Shown: positions 35,028 to 43,956 of the stretch, piece after piece
How the letters are laid out: each line of letters begins with the position of its first letter
How positions within the stretch are numbered: position 1 is the stretch's first letter
Assembly (NCBI RefSeq): GCF_900199375.1
Contig: NZ_LT900217.1
Location: 2,170,001-2,234,000 of the forward strand
Reading direction: 5' to 3'
DNA length: 64,000 bases
DNA from: Gordonibacter urolithinfaciens
Lineage (GTDB): Bacteria > Actinomycetota > Coriobacteriia > Coriobacteriales > Eggerthellaceae
Notes under the pieces: model-generated
The model's input: the letters and a program-made list of their open reading frames with translations, nothing else
Databases searched by the model: none
What the model was told of the DNA's origin: nothing
Program-made: the position numbers and the translations under genes

Positions 35028-35945
35028 ATGAAGAAGCGTTTGGTGATGATGGCGATGGGAGCCCTGCTCGCGCTGAGCGCATTCGGCCTCATGGGCTGCT
35101 CCGGCGGCGGCAACGCCGGTTCCGGAGACGGCGGCGAGGGCGATGGCGCAGCGGGCACGGTCCCGTCCGGCGAGGTCTCCGTGTACTCGCGCGAGGACGG
35201 CTCCGGCACGCGCGGGGCGTTCGTCGAACTCATGGGCATCGAGGAGAAGGACGCCAGCGGCGAGAAGGTCGACATGACCACCACGTCTGCCGCCATCACG
35301 AACTCCACCTCGGTCATGATGACGTCGGTGGCGGGCGACGAGAACGGCATCGGCTATATCTCGCTCGGCTCGCTGAACGACACGGTCAAGGCCCTCAAGA
35401 TCGACGGCGCCGAAGCCACGGCCGCCAACGTGAAGAGCGGCGACTACCAGGTGGCCCGCCCGTTCAACATCGTGACGAAGGACGGGCTGTCCGATGTGGC
35501 GCAGGACTTCATCGATTTCATCATGAGCTCCGACGGCCAGAAGATCGTCGAGGAGGAGGGCTACATCTCCGTTGCCGATAGCGCCGCCGCGTACACCGGC
35601 TCCGGCCAGTCCGGCAAGATCGTCATCGCGGGCTCCTCTTCGGTGACCCCTGTCATGGAGAAGCTGGCCGAGGCCTACAAGGCCATCAACTCCGGCGTGA
35701 CCATCGAGGTCAACCAGTCAGACTCCACCACCGGCGTGAACATGGCCACGGAAGGCACCTGCGACATCGGCATGGCCTCCCGCGAGCTCAAGGACTCCGA
35801 GACCGGCGTCACCCCCACGGTCATCGCCCAGGACGGCATCGCCGTCATCGTGAACAATGCCTCCAACGTTGACGGGCTTTCCTCCGAGCAGGTGAAGGGC
35901 ATCTACACCGGCGAGATCGCGAACTGGGAAGACGTTCTGGCATAA
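35028..35945 (+). CDS. pstS: Phosphate-binding lipoprotein PstS, apparently circularly permuted
   Basis: A protein of 305 residues with a lipoprotein signal (LMGC, Cys24) and AAAGGAAGAGC before the ATG. The two halves of the phosphate-binding fold occur in reversed order. The SREDGSGTRGAF motif that normally lies in the second half is at residues 54-65, and the usual first-half motif AGSSSVTPVMEKLAE appears only near residue 202, followed by EGTCDIGMASREL and IYTGEIANWEDV at the C-terminus. This is a circular permutation rather than a frameshift or fusion of two genes. It heads pstSCAB. Confidence 0.9.
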   Translation: MKKRLVMMAMGALLALSAFGLMGCSGGGNAGSGDGGEGDGAAGTVPSGEVSVYSREDGSGTRGAFVELMGIEEKDASGEKVDMTTTSAAITNSTSVMMTSVAGDENGIGYISLGSLNDTVKALKIDGAEATAANVKSGDYQVARPFNIVTKDGLSDVAQDFIDFIMSSDGQKIVEEEGYISVADSAAAYTGSGQSGKIVIAGSSSVTPVMEKLAEAYKAINSGVTIEVNQSDSTTGVNMATEGTCDIGMASRELKDSETGVTPTVIAQDGIAVIVNNASNVDGLSSEQVKGIYTGEIANWEDVLA

Positions 35946-35976
35946 AGCCCGGCGACCCGATTGACAAGGAACCCGC

Positions 35977-36837
35977 ATGTCTCACGTACATCTCAAGGAA
36001 GGCATTGCGAAGGCGCTGTTCGTGGCTGCCGCGGGGATTTCGATCCTCGCGGTGGCCCTCATCTGCGTATTCCTCTTCGCGAATGGCGTGCCGGCCATCG
36101 CCCAGATAGGCCTTCCGGAATTCCTCTTCGGCACCACCTGGCGTCCCGCCAACGACGTCTATGGCATCTTCCCGATGATCGTGGGCAGCATCTACGTGAC
36201 CGCCGGCGCCATCATCGTGGGCGTGCCCACGGGGCTCTTGTGCGCCATCTTCCTCTCACGGTTCGCCGGCGGGCGCGTGGCGGCGGTGCTCAAGCCCGGC
36301 GTGGAGCTTCTGGCGGGCATCCCTTCGGTGGTCTATGGCTTCTTCGGCCTGGTGGTCATGGTGCCGTTCATTCGCGACAACATGCCGGGGCGCGGTCTCT
36401 CGCTTCTGGCGGCCGCCGTGCTGCTGGGCATCATGATCCTGCCCACCATCATCACCGTGACGCAGAGCGCGCTCGATGCCGTTCCCAAGAAATACTACGA
36501 GGGGGCCCTGGCGCTCGGCGCCGATCACGAGCGCTCGGTGTTCCGCGTCATCGTGCCCGCTGCGGTGTCCGGCATCATGGCCGGCATCGTGCTGGGCGTG
36601 GGCCGCGCGATCGGCGAGACGATGGCCGTCATCATGGTGGCCGGCAACCAACCGGCTATTCCGGGCAGCATCTTCGACGGCGTGCGCACCATGACGGCGA
36701 ATATCGTGTTGGAGATGGGCTATGCGGCCGACCTGCATCGCGGTGCGCTCGTGGCCACCGGCGTGGTTCTGTTCGTGTTCATCCTGTTTATAACCATGCT
36801 GTTCAACGTCATCAAGAAACGAGGTGAGATGAAGTGA
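35977..36837 (+). CDS. pstC: Phosphate ABC transporter permease PstC
   Basis: A permease of 286 residues with about six hydrophobic helices and the inner-membrane coupling loop (EGALALGADHERSVFRVIVPAAVSGIMAGIVLGVGRAIGET). AAGGA lies before the ATG. It forms the membrane channel together with PstA, whose GTG start overlaps the pstC stop by 4 nt. Confidence 0.94.
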   Translation: MSHVHLKEGIAKALFVAAAGISILAVALICVFLFANGVPAIAQIGLPEFLFGTTWRPANDVYGIFPMIVGSIYVTAGAIIVGVPTGLLCAIFLSRFAGGRVAAVLKPGVELLAGIPSVVYGFFGLVVMVPFIRDNMPGRGLSLLAAAVLLGIMILPTIITVTQSALDAVPKKYYEGALALGADHERSVFRVIVPAAVSGIMAGIVLGVGRAIGETMAVIMVAGNQPAIPGSIFDGVRTMTANIVLEMGYAADLHRGALVATGVVLFVFILFITMLFNVIKKRGEMK

Positions 36838-37811
36838 CCACCCGCAAGCTGACCATAGCCTACGAGGCGGCCGATGCGTCCGCGGCCGGCTCTTCTGGTT
36901 CGATCAACCCGAGTGACCGTTTTGATGCGCTCTATCAAGTTGTCGAGGCGCGTCATAACAAAACACGCCGCATCGTGTCGACCCTCTTGCGGTGGATCGT
37001 GTACGCGGGCGCTGTCATCACGTCGTTGGTGCTGGCCTTCATCGTGGGGTATATCCTGGTCAACGGCGTTCCCTACCTGACGCCGAGCCTGTTCGAGTGG
37101 GAGTACGATTCCACGAACGTCTCGCTCATGCCTGCGCTCGTCAACACGCTCGTCATGGCGGGGCTCTCGCTGCTCATGGCGGTGCCCGTGGGCGTGGGGT
37201 CGGCTATCTACCTGGTGGAATATGCGAAGCGCGGCAGCCGCTTCGTGCAGATCGTGCGTACCACCACCGAGACGCTGCAGGGCATCCCCTCCATCATCTA
37301 CGGCCTGTTCGGCCTGCTGTTCTTCGTGACGGCGCTCCAGTGGGGCCTGTCGCTTCTGGCGGGTGCCTGCACGCTGGCCATCATGGTGCTACCGGTGGTC
37401 ATGCGCACCACCGAGGAGGCGCTGCTGGCCGTACCGGACGCCTACCGCGAAGGCGGCTTCGGTTTGGGCGCGGGTCGTTTGCGCACGGTCTTCCGCTGCG
37501 TGCTGCCCTCCGCCGTGCCCGGCATCCTGGGAGGCGTGATCCTCGCGCTCGGGCGCTGCGTGGGCGAGGTTGCGGCGCTCATTTTCACGGCAGGCTCCAT
37601 TGCCGCCATTCCGAACTTCGCCGAGGGCGCGGCCGCGCTCTTCGATTCCACCCGCACCCTGGCCGTGCATATGTACGTGCTATCGAGCGAGGGGCTGCAT
37701 GTGAACGAAACCTACGCCACGGCGGTTGTCCTGCTGGTCATGGTGGTGCTGCTGAACCTCATGGCCACCTTCGCCGCCAAGAAGATGAACAAGGGAGGCA
37801 CCAATGACTAA
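36834..37811 (+). CDS. pstA: Phosphate ABC transporter permease PstA
   Basis: A protein of 325 residues, GTG start overlapping pstC. It has a ~50-residue cytoplasmic extension and then six helices. Coupling-loop features ([44 protein letters not shown]) are typical. Its 3' end overlaps pstB by 8 nt. The N-terminal extension is Ala/Ser-rich and of unknown role. Confidence 0.93.
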   Translation: MTTRKLTIAYEAADASAAGSSGSINPSDRFDALYQVVEARHNKTRRIVSTLLRWIVYAGAVITSLVLAFIVGYILVNGVPYLTPSLFEWEYDSTNVSLMPALVNTLVMAGLSLLMAVPVGVGSAIYLVEYAKRGSRFVQIVRTTTETLQGIPSIIYGLFGLLFFVTALQWGLSLLAGACTLAIMVLPVVMRTTEEALLAVPDAYREGGFGLGAGRLRTVFRCVLPSAVPGILGGVILALGRCVGEVAALIFTAGSIAAIPNFAEGAAALFDSTRTLAVHMYVLSSEGLHVNETYATAVVLLVMVVLLNLMATFAAKKMNKGGTND

Positions 37812-38670
37812 TGCGACTCTGGAGAGGGCTGCTGTGACGAGCGCCCCGGCCACCTACCTGCCGCATGCGCAGGGCCGGGCGGCCGAGCGCAAGGCGGCCC
37901 GCAAGGCGCCCGCCGACGCTCCGGCCAAGATGGGCGTGCGCGACCTGAACCTGTACTACCAGGACTTCCAGGCGCTCAAGGGCATCAACCTGGAGTTTCC
38001 GAAGAACCAGGTGACCGCGCTCATAGGCCCGTCGGGCTGCGGCAAATCCACCCTGCTGAAGAGCCTTAACCGCATGAACGACCTTGTGGAGGGCTGCCGT
38101 ATCGAGGGCGAGATCACCCTCGACGGCCGCAACGCCTACAACGACATCGACGTGAACAGCCTGCGCCGCCGTGTGGGCATGGTGTTCCAGCAGCCGAACC
38201 CGTTCCCCATGAGCGTGTACGACAACGTGGCGTTCGGTCCGCGCACCCACGGCATAAAGAGCCGCGCCGACCTGGACGAGATCGTGGAGCAGAGCCTGCG
38301 CGACGCCGCCATCTGGGACGAGCTGAAGGACCGCCTGAAGAAGAACGCGCTCGGCCTGTCCGGCGGCCAGCAGCAGCGCCTGTGCATCGCCCGCGCGCTG
38401 GCCGTGCGCCCCGAGGTGCTGCTCATGGACGAGTCCACGAGCGCGCTCGACCCCATCTCCACCGCGAAGATCGAGGATCTTGTGGGCGAGCTCAAGAGCA
38501 AGTACACGGTGATCATGGTGACGCACAACATGCTGCAGGCACTGCGCGTGTCCGACAAGACGGCGTTCTTCCTGCTGGGCGAGATGGTGGAGGCCGGCGA
38601 CACCGACGACATCTTCACCAGCCCCTCCGACCCCCGCACCGCCGACTACGTGGCCGGGCGGTTCGGGTAG
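37804..38670 (+). CDS. pstB: Phosphate ABC transporter ATP-binding protein PstB
   Basis: An ATPase of 288 residues with Walker [10 protein letters not shown], signature [15 protein letters not shown] and Walker [14 protein letters not shown]. The ~40-residue N-terminal extension precedes the normal start of PstB ([19 protein letters not shown]). It energises PstCA. No phoU follows, and the regulators phoBR come next. Confidence 0.95.
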   Translation: MTNATLERAAVTSAPATYLPHAQGRAAERKAARKAPADAPAKMGVRDLNLYYQDFQALKGINLEFPKNQVTALIGPSGCGKSTLLKSLNRMNDLVEGCRIEGEITLDGRNAYNDIDVNSLRRRVGMVFQQPNPFPMSVYDNVAFGPRTHGIKSRADLDEIVEQSLRDAAIWDELKDRLKKNALGLSGGQQQRLCIARALAVRPEVLLMDESTSALDPISTAKIEDLVGELKSKYTVIMVTHNMLQALRVSDKTAFFLLGEMVEAGDTDDIFTSPSDPRTADYVAGRFG

Positions 38671-38682
38671 AAGGAGTGAGGC

Positions 38683-38739
38683 GCTTTACGCAAATTTGAC
38701 CTCTCGGAGGCTGCGGCTGCGCGGCGCCTGGCTTACAAT
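38683..38739 (+). promoter_or_regulatory. Pho-box-like motif and -10 of phoBR
   Basis: GCTTTACGCAAATTTGACC (38683-38701) closely matches the pstS-upstream motif. TACAAT (38734-38739) is a probable -10. This suggests phoBR autoregulation from its own promoter after pstB. Confidence 0.5.
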
Positions 38740-38789
38740 AGGCCCAACACGCGGCCGGGACGGCCGGGAGACCCCATGGAGCAACTGCG

Positions 38790-39479
38790 ATGATCTACTA
38801 CGTTGAAGACGATACCAATATCCGCGACCTTACGGTGTACGCGCTCAAGCAGGCCGGTTTCGAGGCGGCGGGCTTTGCCGCGGCGGGGGAGTTCTTCGTC
38901 GCCTGCAAACGGCGCCTGCCGGAGCTCGTGCTGCTGGACATCATGCTGCCCGAGGTGGACGGCCTGGAGATCCTGCACATGCTGCGGGAGGACCCGGCCA
39001 CGAAGCACCTGCCCGTCATGATGCTCACGGCCAAGGGCACGGAGTTCGACACGGTGAGCGGCCTCGATGCCGGCGCCGACGACTACCTGGCCAAGCCGTT
39101 CGGCATGATGGAGCTGGTGAGCCGCGTGAACGCGCTCATGCGTCGCGCCGCCGCGCCGGCCGTGGCGGCCGACGACGAGTTCTCGTGCGGCCCCATTGCG
39201 CTCACGGTGTCGTCGCACGACGTCTCCGTGGACGGCGAGAACGTTGCGCTCACGCTCAAGGAGTTCGACCTTCTGCGCACGCTCATGCAGAACGAGGGGC
39301 ATGTGCTGTCGCGTCGCCAGCTTTTGGAGGACGTGTGGGGCATGACCTACGTGGGCGAGACGCGCACGGTCGACGTGCACATCCAGACGCTTCGGCAGAA
39401 GCTCGCGGCGGCCGTCGAGGGCGCAGACGCCTACATCCAGACGGTGCGTGGCGTGGGCTACTGCGTCAAGCAGCCATGA
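38790..39479 (+). CDS. phoB: Response regulator, OmpR/PhoB family
   Basis: A regulator of 229 residues. The receiver domain has Asp53-type phosphorylation in VLLDIMLPEVDG, an MMLTAKG Thr/Lys pair, and a C-terminal winged helix (LKEFDLLRTLMQNEGHVLSRRQLLEDVWG). GGAG lies 8 nt before the ATG. Position right after pstSCAB and before a sensor kinase makes a phosphate-sensing role likely. Confidence 0.92.
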   Translation: MIYYVEDDTNIRDLTVYALKQAGFEAAGFAAAGEFFVACKRRLPELVLLDIMLPEVDGLEILHMLREDPATKHLPVMMLTAKGTEFDTVSGLDAGADDYLAKPFGMMELVSRVNALMRRAAAPAVAADDEFSCGPIALTVSSHDVSVDGENVALTLKEFDLLRTLMQNEGHVLSRRQLLEDVWGMTYVGETRTVDVHIQTLRQKLAAAVEGADAYIQTVRGVGYCVKQP

Positions 39480-39531
39480 GCTTCCGCATGCGGGGCCTTC
39501 CCCGGCGGGGCGGCGCGGGACGGAGCGCCCG

Positions 39532-40950
39532 ATGAGTCCTACGCACCTGCGGGTCAAGAGCCTCTCCGGCAAGATATTCTCGGGCGTTTTGGCGTTCACG
39601 CTGGGCGTCATCCTCGTGCTGGGCGTGGTCATGACCACCATCTACTATATGTCCTACGAGCACGACGCCGAGGCCGAGCTCGCCGCCAGCGCGCAGGACG
39701 CTGCGGCTTACCTCAACGCGTCGCCCACCACGGCGAACATCCCCGCGCTGGAGGAGCAGTTCGCCGGCCTCACCCGCTACACGCTCATCGCGGCCGACGG
39801 CCAGGTGCTCTACGACAGCGCCGCCGACCCTGCCGCCATGGAGAACCACGCCGGGCGTCCCGAGGTCCGCGAGGCGGGGGAGAACGGCCAGGCGGCCACC
39901 ATGCGCTTTTCCGACACGCTGGGCACCGACACGGTGTACGCCGCCGTGAAGCTGGACGACGGCAGCATCATCCGCCTGTCCGAGTCGCGCCACTCGCTTC
40001 TGGCCTTCCTGGGCGATATGCTGGTGCCGGTGCTCGTGGCCGTGATCGTGGCCGCCGTCCTCGTGTTCGTGCTGTCCAAGACGCTCACGCGGCGCATTAT
40101 GAAGCCCATCGACGCGCTCAACTTCGCCGACCCGCTGGAGAACGAGATATACGAGGAGATGGACCCGCTGCTCATCCGCATCGACGAGCAGCAGCGCCTG
40201 CTCAAGCAGCAGAACCGCGAGCTGGCCCAGGCCGAGAACCTGCGCCGGGACTTCTCCAGCAACGTGAGCCACGAGATGAAGACCCCGCTGCAGGTCATCT
40301 CGGGCTACGCCGAGCTCATGAAGAACGACATGGTGCAGCCGGCCGATCGCCAGAAGTTCGCCGCCCTCATCTACGAGGAGGCGCAGGCCATGCGCTCGCT
40401 CATCAACGACGTGCTCACGCTGTCGCGCCTGGACGAGTCCGCGTTCGGCGACGACGCGGTGCTCATCGACTTGCACGCCGTGGCCGAGCGCGTGGCGGGC
40501 CGCCTGGGCAGCTTCGCCGCCGACCAGCAGGTGCAGGTGCGCGTGGAGGGCACCGCGGCGCGTATCGCCGGCAGCGAGACGCTGGCCGAGGAGATGCTCT
40601 ACAACCTCATAGAGAACGGCATCCGCTACAACCATGAGGGCGGCAGCGTGGTCATGCGCGTGGAGGCGGAACCGCCGGCTCGGCCGGGCGGCGGGCTGCC
40701 GGGCGAGGACGCGGCGGGCCAGGTGGTCGTGCGCGTGAGCGACACGGGCCCCGGCATTCCCGAGGAGCTGCGCGAGAAGGTGTTCGAGCGCTTCTTCCGC
40801 GTGGACAAGAGCCGTTCGAAGGAGACGGGCGGCACGGGCCTCGGCCTGGCCATCGTGAAGCACGCCGTGCTCTACCATCACGGCTCCATCGAGGTGGAGA
40901 GCGCCGAGGGCGCCGGCACCACGTTCGTCCTGCGGTTCCCGGCCGCCTAG
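39532..40950 (+). CDS. phoR: Sensor histidine kinase, PhoR-like
   Basis: A protein of 472 residues with an N-terminal membrane helix, extracytoplasmic sensor domain (about residues 40-165), second helix, HAMP-like segment, and kinase core. The phospho-His is in SSNVSHEMKTPL, with N box NLIENGIRYN, G1 DTGPGIP and G2 GGTGLGLAIVKH. GGAGC precedes the ATG at 39532. The extracytoplasmic domain has no clear known fold. It pairs with the regulator encoded just upstream. Confidence 0.92.
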   Translation: MSPTHLRVKSLSGKIFSGVLAFTLGVILVLGVVMTTIYYMSYEHDAEAELAASAQDAAAYLNASPTTANIPALEEQFAGLTRYTLIAADGQVLYDSAADPAAMENHAGRPEVREAGENGQAATMRFSDTLGTDTVYAAVKLDDGSIIRLSESRHSLLAFLGDMLVPVLVAVIVAAVLVFVLSKTLTRRIMKPIDALNFADPLENEIYEEMDPLLIRIDEQQRLLKQQNRELAQAENLRRDFSSNVSHEMKTPLQVISGYAELMKNDMVQPADRQKFAALIYEEAQAMRSLINDVLTLSRLDESAFGDDAVLIDLHAVAERVAGRLGSFAADQQVQVRVEGTAARIAGSETLAEEMLYNLIENGIRYNHEGGSVVMRVEAEPPARPGGGLPGEDAAGQVVVRVSDTGPGIPEELREKVFERFFRVDKSRSKETGGTGLGLAIVKHAVLYHHGSIEVESAEGAGTTFVLRFPAA

Positions 40951-41241
40951 CTCACGCGCCATACAACTCACCAGGCGAAAGGCGGCGTGGTAGAAAACGT
41001 GCCAGGTATACGCAGGTTTTCTGCAAGGTTCGAGCGGCTTTTCCGCCAGCTTCCTGTATGATCCTCGCGGCTCCGGCGCAAGGATCATGCGTGCTTCTCA
41101 CGGTCATCTGCACCCTTTCTCAACGGTTCCCCTGCAAGGTCGCGGCGCTATGCTCGTGCGGGCAGGCGAGGGCGAAGGCGCTGCGGGGCCGATCTGCCGG
41201 AGTTCCTCCTCCCTTGCAAAGTGATAACTATTTTGTTATCA
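40951..41241. promoter_or_regulatory. Intergenic region with operator-like palindrome before the RelE-like toxin
   Basis: No gene is seen from 40951 to the toxin start. A perfect palindrome TGATAAC (41222-41228) / GTTATCA (41235-41241) lies ~20 nt before the toxin start and fits an operator for the XRE antitoxin. A hairpin ATGATCCT (41058-41065) / AGGATCAT (41081-41088) is also present. Confidence 0.5.
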
Positions 41242-41261
41242 TGCAGCGAAAGGCGGGAAGG

Positions 41262-41627
41262 ATGTACAAAGTAGAGTTGTACCATGATGCAAAGGGGCGA
41301 TCGGAGCTGCTCGACACTTTGCGCAAGCTGGAGGATAAGAGCAGTACGGACAAAGAGGCGAGGACGGCGTATTTAAGCATGCTCAAGGCTATTTCCGAGC
41401 TGGAAGGGCATGGCACGAGGATCGGTATGCCGACCGTTCGCCATGTGAGAGGCGAGATATGGGAGCTCAGGCCGAAATCCCAGCGGGTGTTCTTTTTCTT
41501 CTGGAAGGACAATACGTTCGTTTTGCTGCATTCCTATATTAAGAAAACCCAGAAGACGCCTCGGCGCGAGATAATGAAAGCCGAGCGTAAAAAACGCGAT
41601 TGGATAGCGAGGCATGCCGATGAGTAA
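41262..41627 (+). CDS. RelE/HigB-like toxin (phage-derived Gp49-like family)
   Basis: A basic protein of 121 residues with the RelE/HigB-like layout of phage Gp49-related toxins (RHVRGEIWELRPKSQRVFFFFWKDNTFVLLHSYIKKTQKTPRREIMKAE). These toxins act as ribosome-associated mRNA endonucleases. The toxin gene precedes the antitoxin, the usual order for higBA-type modules, and overlaps it by 8 nt. Start: ATG at 41262, following AAAGGCGGGAAGG. A GC lower than its neighbours suggests horizontal origin. Confidence 0.85.
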   Translation: MYKVELYHDAKGRSELLDTLRKLEDKSSTDKEARTAYLSMLKAISELEGHGTRIGMPTVRHVRGEIWELRPKSQRVFFFFWKDNTFVLLHSYIKKTQKTPRREIMKAERKKRDWIARHADE

Positions 41628-41919
41628 AAACGAGGGTTGCTATACCTTCCAAGACTACCTGAAAGAAGCGAAGCTCACTCCTGCCGAGCGCGAGGAGATC
41701 CGGCTGGACGTGGAGCTCACGGGGAGGCTGATCGAGGCGCGCGAGGCGCGGGGGATGACGCAGCGCGATTTGGCGGAGGCGAGCGGCCTCAAGCAGCCGG
41801 CCATTGCCCGCATCGAGTCGCATCGCTCGGTGCCGCGCGTGGACACGCTGCTCAAGCTGCTGGTGCCGCTGGGCTACACGCTCAAGATCGTGCCGCTCGA
41901 AGGCAGCGACCGTCTTTGA
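41620..41919 (+). CDS. XRE-family antitoxin (HigA-like)
   Basis: A protein of 99 residues with a C-terminal HTH (MTQRDLAEASGLKQPAIARIESHRSVPRVDTLLKLL) and an N-terminal region that would wrap the toxin. Start chosen at 41620, with GCGAGG upstream. The ATG at 41614 is an alternative. It overlaps the toxin gene by 8 nt. It likely represses the pair through the palindrome at 41222-41241. Confidence 0.87.
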   Translation: MSKNEGCYTFQDYLKEAKLTPAEREEIRLDVELTGRLIEAREARGMTQRDLAEASGLKQPAIARIESHRSVPRVDTLLKLLVPLGYTLKIVPLEGSDRL

Positions 41920-42320
41920 GCGGCGACTGGAAGGCGACTGCCCCCGACTCATCGTTCGAAGGCGTCTCCCCTGATCGTGGCGCCGAAAGCGCCGCGGCCC
42001 CTTGGAAACGCCGAGGCGCTGGCAACCTCGCGGTTCCCAGCGCCTTCTCTGCGTTGCGTGAAGAGCCCCACCCCCGGCCAGAAGGATGAACCCACCTCAA
42101 AAGGTGGGTGCTCGCAGCCCGTTTCCTGGCTTTCGTATCAACGGACACGAATCTCCATTCCGCGCGCTATCTTGAGCTCCCTCATGTTATAGCATCGGTC
42201 CATCGCAAAGTATGGCTTCGAGGGCAGGACCTGATTCAGAGTATACGTGCGTTTCAGGCGAAGAAAAGTCTTGACATCCTCCGTCACCCGATATTCAACA
42301 GACGCACACAAGCCCCCTGT
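41920..42320. other. Region without clear genes; possible gene remnant on minus strand
   Basis: Nothing with convincing start signals is seen. A minus-strand frame at 42138-42320 (ending ...KIARGMEIRVR) has protein-like composition but runs into the REP-like element R2 and lacks a plausible start, so it may be a gene tail. A hairpin ACCCACCT / AGGTGGGT lies at 42090-42109. Confidence 0.35.
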
Positions 42321-42461
42321 GGGGTGTGACAAGGGTGTGACAAGGGGGTGTGACAAGGGGGTGTGACAAGGGGACGGGGATGATGTCTCATTCCGCCTGC
42401 GCCTAACGAGTTTGGAAGACATCAGGGAACGAGACATCATCCCCGTCCCCTTGTCACACCC
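42321..42461. repeat. REP-like palindromic element, copy R2, with direct GTGTGACAAGGG repeats
   Basis: GTGTGACAAGGG is repeated four times (42323-42370), then the inverted repeat GGGGACGGGGATGATGTCTC pairs with GAGACATCATCCCCGTCCCC (42431-42450). The latter is followed by TTGTCACACCC, matching the flanking direct repeats. The central part is shared with R1 and R3. It abuts the rarA start region. Confidence 0.75.
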
Positions 42462-42497
42462 TATCCATACAGACGTTCGCATGCTATCATGGTTGCC

Positions 42498-43847
42498 ATG
42501 GATACGCTATTCACCGAAATGGAAAACGAGCGCAAGTCGGAAGTCGCCCCTCTGGCAGTGCGCATGCGCCCGCGCTCGCTCGACGAGCTCGTGGGGCAGG
42601 ACGAGGCCGTGGGGCCCGGCAGCTGGCTGCGCAACGCCATCGAGCAGGATCGCTTGAGCTCGGTCATCCTGTTCGGGCCGGCGGGCACGGGCAAGACGTC
42701 GCTCGCGCACATCGTGGCCGAGACGACGAAGGCCACGTTCGTGGAGGTGTCGGCCATCGGCGGCACGGTATCGGATCTGCGCCGGGAGATCGATGCGGCC
42801 GACAAGCGCCTGACCATGAGCGGCCTGCGCACCATCTTGTTCGTCGACGAGATCCACCGATTCAACCGCAGCCAGCAGGACGCGCTGCTCCACGCCGTGG
42901 AGGATCGCGTGCTCGTGCTGGTGGGCGCCACCACGGAGAACCCGTTCTTCGAGGTGAACTCGGCGCTCATCAGCCGCTCCCGCATCGTGGAGCTGCACGG
43001 GCTGTCGGACGGCGACATCGGGGATCTGGTCGACCGCGCCGTGGCCGACCAGCGCGGGCTCGGCGGCCGGTACCGGTTGGATGAGAAGGCGCGCGAAGCC
43101 ATCGTTCTCTTGGCCGGCGGCGACGGCCGCGGGGCGCTCACCACGCTCGAGCTGGCGGCCGGCATGGTGGAGCCCGGGACGGCGAAGAAGCCTGCGAGGA
43201 TCACCGAGAACAATGTGCGCGCCGCCACGCCGCATCGCACGCTGCCCTACGACAAGAACAAGGACCTGCACTACGACGTCATCTCGGCGTTCATCAAGTC
43301 CATGCGCGGCAGCGACCCCGACGCCGCGCTGTACTGGCTCGCCCGCATGATCGACGGGGGAGAGGACCCGAAGTTCATCGCGCGCCGCATGTTCATCGCC
43401 GCGTCGGAGGACATCGGCAACGCCGACCCGCAGGCGTTGCTCGTGGCCGAGGCCGCGTTCAAGTCGGCCGAGGTCATCGGCTATCCCGAGTGCCGCATCA
43501 ACCTGGCGCAGGCCGCCATCTACCTGGCGCTCGCGCCGAAGAGCAACGCGGCGGAGGCGGGCATCGACGCGGCGCTGGCCGAGGTGCGCAACGGCCCGGC
43601 CCGCAACGTGCCCGACCACCTGCGCGACCGCCACCGCCCCGGCTCCGAGAGCTACGGCACGTACCGCTACCCGCACAGCTATCCCGGTGGCTGGGTCGAG
43701 CAGCGCTACCTGCCCGACGGTCTCGAGCGCGGCGCCTTCTACCGCCCGAGCGACCGCGGTTGGGAGGCGTACCGCGCCGACGCGGCCGCGCGCGACCGTT
43801 TCGAGGCGGGCGGCAACGGGCAAAACCCCACGTCGCGCTCAAAGTAA
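42498..43847 (+). CDS. rarA: Replication-associated recombination protein A (RarA/MgsA)
   Basis: An AAA+ ATPase of 449 residues acting at stalled replication forks. Walker A GPAGTGKTS, Walker B ILFVDEIHRFN, sensor 1 GATTENPF and a C-terminal MgsA domain (GSDPDAALYWLARMIDGGEDPKFIARR) are present. The start at 42498 (MDTLF...) was chosen as it fits the family N-terminus. The ATG at 42489 is possible, and no clear ribosome site is seen for either. The REP-like element R2 ends 37 bp upstream. Confidence 0.94.
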   Translation: MDTLFTEMENERKSEVAPLAVRMRPRSLDELVGQDEAVGPGSWLRNAIEQDRLSSVILFGPAGTGKTSLAHIVAETTKATFVEVSAIGGTVSDLRREIDAADKRLTMSGLRTILFVDEIHRFNRSQQDALLHAVEDRVLVLVGATTENPFFEVNSALISRSRIVELHGLSDGDIGDLVDRAVADQRGLGGRYRLDEKAREAIVLLAGGDGRGALTTLELAAGMVEPGTAKKPARITENNVRAATPHRTLPYDKNKDLHYDVISAFIKSMRGSDPDAALYWLARMIDGGEDPKFIARRMFIAASEDIGNADPQALLVAEAAFKSAEVIGYPECRINLAQAAIYLALAPKSNAAEAGIDAALAEVRNGPARNVPDHLRDRHRPGSESYGTYRYPHSYPGGWVEQRYLPDGLERGAFYRPSDRGWEAYRADAAARDRFEAGGNGQNPTSRSK

Positions 43848-43956
43848 CCGATCGGCTACCGCCTGTGTAAGCCGGGTGAAAACGTGACTCGATCTGTATA
43901 GAATCCGAGGTGGAAATGGTATAGTGAAAACTCGCTTTAGCTCAGGAGGCGTTCCC

